Source: CAVQHY01 sp963712465
GTDB lineage: Bacteria > Actinomycetota > Thermoleophilia > Gaiellales > Gaiellaceae
Reading direction: 5' to 3'
Length of the DNA stretch: 64,000 bases
NCBI GenBank assembly: GCA_963712465.1
Contig: CAVQHY010000004.1
Span: forward strand, 558,001 to 622,000
Shown: positions 58,067 through 64,000 of the stretch, piece by piece
How the letters are laid out: every line of letters starts with the position of its first letter
Position numbering within the stretch: the first letter of the stretch is position 1
Program-made: the position numbers and the translations under genes
Notes under the pieces: model-generated
Seen by the model: only the letters and a program-made list of their open reading frames with translations
What the model was told of the DNA's origin: nothing
Database searches by the model: none

Positions 58067-59143
58067 GTGGCCGGCCCCGAGAGGGTCATCTCGGTTCGCA
58101 CCCGCACGATCCTGCTCGTGCTCTCGCTCACGCTGCTCGTGGTCGGGACGGTCTTCCTCGCCTGGCAGCTCTGGCGAGTCCTCCTCTGGCTGCTCGCGGC
58201 GGTGATCCTCGCCGCCGCGCTCAATCCCCTGGTCGAGTTCTTCGAACGGCGCCGTCTCAACCGTGCGTTCGCGGCGCTCCTGGTGCTCGTGCTGACCGTG
58301 CTCGTCATCAGTGGCCTCGCCTACGTCGCGATTCCGCCACTCGTCTCGCAGGTGACGGACTTCGTCGAGGCGATCCCCGAGCTCGTCTCCGACCTCACGG
58401 CCGGCGAGGGGCCGCTCGGGTTCCTCCAGCGCGACTACCAGATCGTCGACCGTGTCAAGGAGGCGGTCGAACAACGAGGCGCGGGCGGGATCTTCGGCAT
58501 CACCGAGCGCGGGCTCGGCGTTGCGAAGAGCGTGCTCTCGGCCGTCATCTCGCTGATCGCGGTCGTGTTCCTCACCCTGTTCATGCTCATCCAGGGCCCG
58601 CGCACGATTCGCTGGCAGCTGTCGCTGCTTCCGGAGACCGCCCGTCCACGCTGGGAGCGCGCCGGACGAGACGTCTACCGCACGGTCGGCGGCTACGTCA
58701 CCGGCAACCTCGTGATCAGCGTGATCGCCGGCACGATCATGGGGATCACGCTCTGGATCATCGGCTCCGACTTCGCGCTCGCGCTCGCGGTCATCGTCGC
58801 CTTCTTCGACCTGATCCCGCTCGTCGGCGCAACGCTCGCGGCCGTGATCGTGGTCACGGTCACCAGCCTCGAGCTCGGCTGGGTGCGCGGCGTGATCGTG
58901 CTCGGGCTGTTCCTCGTCTACCAGCAGTTCGAGAATCACGTGCTCCAGCCGCTGATCTACGGGCGGATGGTGCAGCTCTCGCCGCTCGCCGTGCTCGTCG
59001 CCGTGCTGATCGGCGCGGAGCTCGCCGGGATCCTCGGCGTCCTGGCGGCGATTCCCGTGGCCGGGGGCATCCAGGCCGTGTTTCGGGAGGTCTGGGCTTA
59101 CCGGCGAGAGGTCGCCGCTGCGCCCCAGGCGCCGTCCGGCTAG
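58067..59143 (+). CDS. AI-2E family transporter
   Basis: 358-residue polytopic membrane protein with about eight hydrophobic segments. Family motifs: AFFDLIPLVGATLAAVI and VYQQFENHVLQPLIYGRMVQLSPLAVLVAVLIGAELAGILG at the C-terminus. Paralogue of the gene at 1-891. The start is GTG 58067, just before VISVRTRTILLV; the frame is open further upstream, but that stretch includes the palindrome at 57941 and has no homology. Substrate unknown. Confidence 0.88.
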   Translation: MAGPERVISVRTRTILLVLSLTLLVVGTVFLAWQLWRVLLWLLAAVILAAALNPLVEFFERRRLNRAFAALLVLVLTVLVISGLAYVAIPPLVSQVTDFVEAIPELVSDLTAGEGPLGFLQRDYQIVDRVKEAVEQRGAGGIFGITERGLGVAKSVLSAVISLIAVVFLTLFMLIQGPRTIRWQLSLLPETARPRWERAGRDVYRTVGGYVTGNLVISVIAGTIMGITLWIIGSDFALALAVIVAFFDLIPLVGATLAAVIVVTVTSLELGWVRGVIVLGLFLVYQQFENHVLQPLIYGRMVQLSPLAVLVAVLIGAELAGILGVLAAIPVAGGIQAVFREVWAYRREVAAAPQAPSG

Positions 59144-59191
59144 CGGAACAACTCCTAAAGCACCCGGCGCTGCCGGCCGACACCCCTACCG

Positions 59192-59725
59192 ATGTCCCGG
59201 TTCGCCCGGAGGGTCGCCCTTCTTCTCGTCACGCTCGTTCTGCTCGCGCCCGCGGCGATGCAGGCCGGCACGGTCCGCGGTGTCCCCACCGAGGACGAAG
59301 CAATCGAGGCCCTGACCGTGGCCGGGGTCAACGAGGTTCGGCGCGAACACGGCCTCCGAGCCCTGCGCGTCTCGTCCGGCCTCGCCGCGGCGGCCCTCGT
59401 CCACGCCAGGCAGATGGGAGACGGCGGATTCTTCGCCCACGAATCCCTGGACGGGGCCGAGTTCTGGGAGCGGATCGGGCGCTTCTACCCGGGCCTGGGG
59501 TCCGAGCGCTGGAGCGTGGGAGAGAACCTCCTCTGGGCTTCGCCGTCTGTATCCGCAGAGCGGGCGGTCGAGCTCTGGCTCGCAAGCCCGAGCCACCGTC
59601 GGGTCCTGCTCAATCCCGCCTGGAGCGAAATCGGCCTTGCCGCCGTGCACCTGACGAACGCGCCCGGGATCTTCCTGGGGCTCGAGATCACCATACTGAC
59701 CGCCGACTTCGGCACGCGGGCCTGA
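59192..59725 (+). CDS. Secreted CAP (SCP-like) domain protein
   Basis: 177-residue protein with an N-terminal signal peptide (basic SRFARR, then hydrophobic, cleavage near AMQA-G at residue 25-26). The remainder is one CAP domain: VNEVRREHGLRALRVSSGLAAAALVHARQM, GGFFAHES, GENLLWAS and AVELWLASPSHRRVLLNPAWSEIGLAA, with the cavity His and Glu residues in place. CAP proteins are extracellular; bacterial roles are poorly known. Single gene, 48 bp after the AI-2E gene. Confidence 0.9.
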   Translation: MSRFARRVALLLVTLVLLAPAAMQAGTVRGVPTEDEAIEALTVAGVNEVRREHGLRALRVSSGLAAAALVHARQMGDGGFFAHESLDGAEFWERIGRFYPGLGSERWSVGENLLWASPSVSAERAVELWLASPSHRRVLLNPAWSEIGLAAVHLTNAPGIFLGLEITILTADFGTRA

Positions 59726-60417
59726 AACGCGCTACCGGGCGATGAGGGGGAGCCGGCTCGCCGAAGGCGCGGCCACCCTCGGTACCCCCGGCTCCCCTCC
59801 TGGGCGTACCCCGAGTCCGGCTCCGATCGTCCTCGACGCCCACGCTTTGGACGGAAAGACCATGGACGAGCGCAAGAGCATAGACGATGCATCGTGATCG
59901 GAGCCCGACGACCCGGATCACGGAATCGGCGCCGGATTCGGCCGTCGTCTCGCGGCTGCCCACTCGTAACGAGTCTGTAAATCCTTTCCCGCAGACCGCT
60001 GGAACCGGTCGGAAACGTGACAAACATACGGCGATCGGATGGGGGGCCGAGGCTCCTGAAGCGTCGGCTTCCGGTCATGGGCCCCGGCACGACACCAGGT
60101 CAGCGGTCAGCGCGCGCCGGGGCTCACCTGCTCGCGGAGGTCGACGCTCGGATCGGGGCATCCGGGCCGCTTGGCTGGTGGCGGAAGCCACGAGACGGAT
60201 GTAACGTTGTTCGACTGCTGCAGGGAAGGGAACACGGTGATGCTCCGGCTGCTCTGGGCCGACCGCCGGCCTGTGGAAGGCGCGGAAGGCTCTCGAGCAC
60301 GCTGACGCCGACAGCAACCGGATTCACGCGATCAAGGGTTACATCCGGGCGTGGGCGATACTCGCCGACTGAGCGGGACACGCCCGCATCTCACCGCTCG
60401 GCTCCGCGTGAGGAGTC
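59726..60417. other. 692-bp region without a convincing gene
   Basis: No open frame here resembles a known protein. A 12-bp palindrome ACGATGCATCGT lies at 59884-59895. Near the end, in one frame at about 60271-60372, the translation LWKARKALEHADADSNRI followed by HAIKGYIRAWAILAD and a stop looks like the C-terminus of a helical protein, but no start codon opens that frame. An ATG at 60240 behind GGGAAGGGAA is in another frame. This may be the decayed end of a lost gene. Confidence 0.4.
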
Positions 60418-60954
60418 GTGAGATTGCCTGATCCAGAGACGACCATACTCGAGACAGAGAGACTGGTCCTGAGGCGTCTCACCATGGACGACCTGGGTGC
60501 GCTGGCAGCGATGTACGGCGATCCGGAGGTGAGGAGGTATTTCCCCGAGGGCGTCCTGACGCACGAGGAAACCCGAGAGGAGCTGGAGTGGATCATCGAC
60601 GTCTACTACGGCCGGTACGGGTTTGGTCTGTGGGCGACAATCGACAAGCAGACGGACGAGCTCATCGGTCGCTGTGGGCTGCTTCCGTGGACGATCGACG
60701 GCCGCTCGGAAGTCGAAGTCGCCTACCTGCTCGCCAGAGCGCATTGGGGGCGGGGGTTGGGCACCGAGGCGGCGCGCGCGGTCCTCGAGTACGGCTTCGA
60801 TCGGCTGCACCTGTCGCGGCTGATCTGCCTGATCGACCCCGCGAACGAGGCTTCGCTGAAGGTAGCCACCAGGATCGGCATGGCCCTGGAAAGCGAGATC
60901 GATCTGGAGGGCGAGCCGACTCTCGTGTATGCAAAGAGCAGGCCGTCGACTTGA
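60418..60954 (+). CDS. GNAT family N-acetyltransferase (RimJ/RimL-like)
   Basis: 178-residue acetyltransferase. It starts LETERLVLRRLTMDDL, contains EVAYLLARAHWGRGLGTEAARAVLEYGF with the acetyl-CoA loop R/G-x-x-G-x-G/A, and ends ANEASLKVATRIGMALESE, the RimJ/RimL pattern. The acceptor is unknown. The GTG at 60418 follows GTGAGGAG. Convergent with the response-regulator gene. Confidence 0.88.
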   Translation: MRLPDPETTILETERLVLRRLTMDDLGALAAMYGDPEVRRYFPEGVLTHEETREELEWIIDVYYGRYGFGLWATIDKQTDELIGRCGLLPWTIDGRSEVEVAYLLARAHWGRGLGTEAARAVLEYGFDRLHLSRLICLIDPANEASLKVATRIGMALESEIDLEGEPTLVYAKSRPST

Positions 60955-60978
60955 ATCGCTCCCCGCCGGCCGAGCGAT
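60955..60978. terminator. Stem-loop between convergent genes
   Basis: ATCGCTC (60955-60961) and GAGCGAT (60972-60978) form a perfect 7-bp stem around a GC-rich 10-nt loop, directly after the acetyltransferase stop and before the convergent response-regulator stop. No T-run. Confidence 0.45.
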
Positions 60979-60995
60979 CGGAAACGTGAAGCAGC

Positions 60996-61682
60996 TCAGG
61001 CCGTCGGGCTCTCGCTCCCGCTCGACCGAACTGCCTCCGGCTCGAAGAATCCGGCTTGGTACGCGAGCACGACCGCCTGGACACGGTCACGGAGATCGAG
61101 CTTCTGGAGGATGTGCGTGACGTGCGTCTTGACCGTCGTCTCGCTGATGTACAGCTCCTGACCGATCTCCGCGTTCGAGAGGCCGCGGGCGATCAGGCGA
61201 AAGACCTCTCGTTCGCGCTCACTGAGATCGACCAGCTCTTTCGGAGGGCCTGGGCGCGGAATGCGGGCGAACTGTTTGATCACGCGTTTCGTGATCGTTG
61301 GTGAGAGCAGCGCGTCCCCGGCGGCAATCGTGCGAATCGCGGCGATCAGCTGTTCGGGAGGGTCGTCCTTGAGGACGAAGCCGCTGGCTCCGGCTCTGAG
61401 CCCCTCGTAGACGTATTCGTCCAGGTCGAACGTCGTGAGGATCAGGACCCGCGCCGCGTCGTCGGCGGCCAAGATCCGCCTCGTGGCCTCGAGCCCGTCG
61501 AGCTCGGGCATGCGGATGTCCATCAACACGACCGTGGGCCGGAAACGGGCCGCCTTGTCGACCGCCTCGAGCCCGTTGCTCGCCTCGGCGACGACCTCGA
61601 TGCCGGGCTCTCCGGCGAGGAGCATGCGGAAGCCCGCGCGCACCATCGACTGGTCGTCGACGACGAGAACGCGGATCGTCAT
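60996..61682 (-). CDS. NarL/LuxR-family response regulator
   Basis: 228-residue response regulator. The receiver domain has acidic pocket DD (9-10), phospho-acceptor Asp55 in VLMDIRMPELDG, the conserved Thr in ILTTFDLDEYVYEGL and the Lys in GFVLKDDPP. The C-terminal LuxR helix-turn-helix is LSEREREVFRLIARGLSNAEIG, then ISETTVKTHVTHIL. Its ATG overlaps the kinase stop (ATGA), so it pairs with that kinase. Confidence 0.94.
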   Translation of the reverse strand: MTIRVLVVDDQSMVRAGFRMLLAGEPGIEVVAEASNGLEAVDKAARFRPTVVLMDIRMPELDGLEATRRILAADDAARVLILTTFDLDEYVYEGLRAGASGFVLKDDPPEQLIAAIRTIAAGDALLSPTITKRVIKQFARIPRPGPPKELVDLSEREREVFRLIARGLSNAEIGQELYISETTVKTHVTHILQKLDLRDRVQAVVLAYQAGFFEPEAVRSSGSESPTA

Positions 61683-62863
61683 GGCCGGTCGCCACCGAGC
61701 GGGAGGCGTGCGCTGAGCACGAAGCCACCTCCGTTTGCCGTTCCTGCGGTCATCTCGCCACCGTAGATCTTGACGCGCTCGCGGACGCCGACGAGGCCGT
61801 GGCCGAGGTCGTCGCTCGTCGCGGTGCCGATGCCGTCGTCGCGCACGTCGATCTGCACCTCGCCGGGCCGGTAGCGGACGGTCACGTCCGCCCGGGTGGC
61901 GCGCGCGTGCTTGAGCGCGTTGGTCAGGCCCTCCTGGACGATGCGGTAGGCGGAAAGGTCGACCGCCCGTGGGAGCGGCGAGGGCTCGCCTTCGACATGC
62001 AGCCGCACCGGCAGGCCGGCGCGGCTGACCTCCTCGACCAGAGAGTCGAGCCGGTCGAGGCCAGGCTGGGGCGTGAGCTCGACGTCGTCACCGTGGAGGC
62101 GCATGGCTGCAAGGAGGCGGCGCATCTCGGCCAGCGCCGTGCGGCCTGTCTGCTCGACGCCCCGGAGGGCATCGCTGTCCTCGGCGAGCTCGGCGGGGAG
62201 CTTGTGCCTGACTGCGCCGACCTGGAGCACCATGACGCTGACGGCGTGAGCGACGATGTCGTGGAGCTCGCGTGCGATCCGCGCGCGCTCCTCCGCGACG
62301 GCGACGCGCGCCGCGGCTTCGCGCGCCCGCTCCGCTTGGGTCGCGCGAGCCTCCGCCGCCTCGGCCTGCTCGGCCCGCTCGCGCAGCGCGAAGCCGGCGA
62401 GCCAGCCGATCCCGAAGAGGAGCGGGATGAAGAAGAGCTCCGCTGGCGAGTGGTTCGGGCCGTTGTAGACGATGATCGCCGCGCCGCAGAACACGATGGC
62501 CAGGCCGATCCACGCCTCCACGGCGTTGCGGAGGTTGCCGAGCAGGAACGCGGCAGCCAGGCCGACGGCAGAGATGCTCGCGCTGAATGGGATCAATCGC
62601 CCGTCCACGAACGAGAGCGCCGGGCCGAGAATCCAGACGAAGGCGGGTGCAGCGAAGGGGAACCGGCGGCGTCCGAGCAGCGGCAGCACGATGGCGGCGG
62701 TCGCCAGGATGGAGAAAAGGAGCGGCGCGGTTGGGGCGTCCGGGTCGTCGCGCCGGAAGGCGACTCCGAGCATGCCGGCGACGGCCGCGACCACGATCAG
62801 CGCGTCGAATCCGTGCCTGCGGACGAGCAGCGAGAGATTCCTCACGCCGTGAACGTACTCCAC
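61679..62863 (-). CDS. NarL-type sensor histidine kinase (HisKA_3)
   Basis: 394-residue kinase. The N-terminus has five to six hydrophobic segments (about residues 15-160), a coiled-coil rich in Ala and Glu, then the HisKA_3 dimerisation motif RIARELHDIVAHAVSVMVLQ with phospho-histidine near residue 200. The HATPase region has RIVQEGLTNALKHARAT (N box), DVRDDGIGTA (G1) and GHGLVGVRERV (G2). A membrane-embedded sensor without an extracellular domain suggests sensing in or at the membrane. Possibly it controls the divergent MMPL gene. Confidence 0.92.
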   Translation of the reverse strand: MEYVHGVRNLSLLVRRHGFDALIVVAAVAGMLGVAFRRDDPDAPTAPLLFSILATAAIVLPLLGRRRFPFAAPAFVWILGPALSFVDGRLIPFSASISAVGLAAAFLLGNLRNAVEAWIGLAIVFCGAAIIVYNGPNHSPAELFFIPLLFGIGWLAGFALRERAEQAEAAEARATQAERAREAAARVAVAEERARIARELHDIVAHAVSVMVLQVGAVRHKLPAELAEDSDALRGVEQTGRTALAEMRRLLAAMRLHGDDVELTPQPGLDRLDSLVEEVSRAGLPVRLHVEGEPSPLPRAVDLSAYRIVQEGLTNALKHARATRADVTVRYRPGEVQIDVRDDGIGTATSDDLGHGLVGVRERVKIYGGEMTAGTANGGGFVLSARLPLGGDRP

Positions 62864-62963
62864 GGCTTCGCCGGCTGCCTCCTACCTGAGTAGGAGGCCG
62901 GATCGTCGGTCGGTACGAGCGCGAATCACGCCTGGCGACGAGGCCGCCTCGCGGCCGCGCTCA

Positions 62964-62969
62964 TACCGT
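62964..62969 (+). promoter_or_regulatory. Possible -10 box of the MMPL gene
   Basis: TACCGT ends 6 nt before an in-frame ATG at 62976 and lies in the 142-bp gap between the divergent kinase and MMPL genes. The same -10-to-ATG spacing is seen at 23352. No clear -35. Confidence 0.35.
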
Positions 62970-63005
62970 CGGGGCATGGAATCGACCACGAAAGGACGTG
63001 ACGCC

Positions 63006-64000
63006 ATGACCCCCCTCGCCAAGTCTCAGAACCTCGCGGCCCGGATGGGTCGCTGGAGCGCCGACCACTGGAAGACCGCGACGTTCGGCTGGCTCGCGTT
63101 CGTCCTCGTCGCCTTCGCCCTCGGCGGCATGGCCGGCACGAAGTCGATCGACCCGAACACGGCCGGGCCGGGCGAGTCCGGTCGGATGGACAGGATCCTC
63201 GACGCCGGCTTCAAGCGGCCGGCGGGAGAGAGCGTCCTCGTTCAGAGCCGCTCGCTCTCGGCGACCGATCCGGCCTTCACGGCCGCGGTCGAGGACGTCG
63301 TCACGAGGCTCTCGAAGCTCGGGGTCGTTCAGAACGTTCGCTCGCCGCTCGAGCAGGGTAACGCGGGCCAGATCTCCAGGAACGGCAACGCGGCGCTGGT
63401 CGAGTTCGAGATCCGCGGCGCAAAGGACAAGGCGGCAGAGAAGATCGATCCGGTACTCGACCAGGTCGACGCTGCGCAGCAGGCTCACCCGCAGCTCTTC
63501 ATCGGCGAGTTCGGCGATGCCAGCTCGGTCAAGGCGGTCGAGACGGCGTTCGCGGACGACCTGGGGAAGGCCGGTCTCCTGTCCCTCCCGATCACGCTCG
63601 TCATCCTGGTGATCGCGTTCGGGGCTCTCGTGGCTGCCGGCATTCCCCTGGTGCTCGCGCTGACGGCTGTCTTCGCGACCTTCGGCCTCGTGGCCGTGAC
63701 CAGCCAGCTCGTGCCGGCGGCGACTCAGGCGGGCGCGATCGTGCTCCTGATCGGGCTCGCGGTCGGCGTCGACTACTCGCTCTTCTACTTGAGACGCGAG
63801 CGCGAGGAGCGGGCCGCAGGACGCAGTCCCCGGGCCGCGCTCGAGATTGCGTCCGCCACGTCCGGCCGGGCGGTGCTCGTCTCCGGCCTCACCGTCATCA
63901 CCGCCATGGCCGGCATGTTCCTGACCGGCAACAGGATCTTCGCCTCGTTGGGTCTCGCGACGATCACGGTGGTCGCGATCGCGATGCTCGGCTCGCTGAC
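63006..64000 (+). CDS. MMPL/RND family transporter, cut by window edge
   Basis: About 331 residues of an MMPL-type membrane transporter; the 3' part is outside the window. After a cytoplasmic start (LAAR MGRWSADHWKT) come helix 1 (about 22-45), an extracytoplasmic domain of about 150 residues, then four to five helices with LLIGLAVGVDYSLFYLRREREER, the conserved GxxxDY motif used for proton coupling. MMPL proteins export lipids or drugs. The ATG at 63006 has AAAGGA 9 nt upstream; an in-frame ATG at 62976 is the alternative. Confidence 0.9.
   Translation, partial: MTPLAKSQNLAARMGRWSADHWKTATFGWLAFVLVAFALGGMAGTKSIDPNTAGPGESGRMDRILDAGFKRPAGESVLVQSRSLSATDPAFTAAVEDVVTRLSKLGVVQNVRSPLEQGNAGQISRNGNAALVEFEIRGAKDKAAEKIDPVLDQVDAAQQAHPQLFIGEFGDASSVKAVETAFADDLGKAGLLSLPITLVILVIAFGALVAAGIPLVLALTAVFATFGLVAVTSQLVPAATQAGAIVLLIGLAVGVDYSLFYLRREREERAAGRSPRAALEIASATSGRAVLVSGLTVITAMAGMFLTGNRIFASLGLATITVVAIAMLGSL

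Overview
The window is a gene-dense, high-GC stretch with GTG/TTG starts, 4-bp start/stop overlaps and several -10-like hexamers 6 nt from the start codon (possible leaderless mRNAs). Gene content (BTAD regulator with a peptide-binding lipoprotein, ECF42-type sigma factor with a YciI/DGPF protein, DUF2252, LIV-type transporters, molybdenum hydroxylases) points to a deep-branching actinobacterium, probably Thermoleophilia. That placement is inference. No rRNA, tRNA, CRISPR array, IS element or phage gene was seen.

Layout. 1-8.8 kb: envelope and housekeeping genes (AI-2E transporter fragment, YihY, RidA, DUF2252, YbhN-like, HdeD-like, DUF1269, UlaG-like hydrolase, two membrane proteins). 8.8-17.2 kb: ECF42-type sigma with YciI; a peptide-binding lipoprotein; a membrane-anchored AfsR/SARP-type regulator with an external beta-propeller; a small repeat-containing secreted protein; an acetyltransferase; an Ig/ASH membrane protein. 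The same direct repeat (TTGAGCG with 11-bp periodicity) precedes the lipoprotein and the small secreted protein genes, which flank the regulator. 17.2-23.3 kb (minus strand): molybdenum hydroxylase cluster 1 (large, FAD and 2Fe-2S subunits, acyl-CoA ligase, frameshifted enoyl-CoA hydratase). 23.4-31 kb: BI-1 family protein, larB-larC-larE for the nickel-pincer cofactor, MBL and HAD hydrolases, DUF1858-like protein, LarA-type enzyme, VOC protein. 31.3-36.9 kb (minus strand): an unknown gene, a chlD-type chelatase gene split by a textbook -1 frameshift signal, a thiamine-diphosphate enzyme, an amine-oxidase-like flavoprotein. 37.1-44.7 kb (plus strand): cluster 2, with a FlK-like thioesterase, enoyl-CoA hydratase, second molybdenum hydroxylase, acyl-CoA ligase and two-subunit ThDP decarboxylase. 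44.9-56.0 kb: complete LIV-type ABC importer followed by UPF0261, an Old-Yellow-type reductase, a PEP-hydrolase-like barrel, a cupin and an amidase. 56.0-64 kb: DHFR-like protein, thiolase, second AI-2E transporter, CAP protein, acetyltransferase, NarL-type two-component system, start of an MMPL transporter.

How it fits together. The two hydroxylase clusters share one toolkit (acid activation to CoA, Mo-dependent hydroxylation, hydration) and cluster 2 adds a decarboxylase and a thioesterase. With the importer, amidase, reductase and thiolase this looks like a catabolic island for carboxylic or amide substrates, substrate unknown. The best candidates for new or under-described biology are the chlD recoding site, the membrane-anchored SARP with its shared operator, and the paired Mo-hydroxylase/CoA pathway. 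At least four kinds of short palindromic repeats are scattered through the window, one between two otherwise tightly packed subunit genes and one inside the thiolase reading frame.
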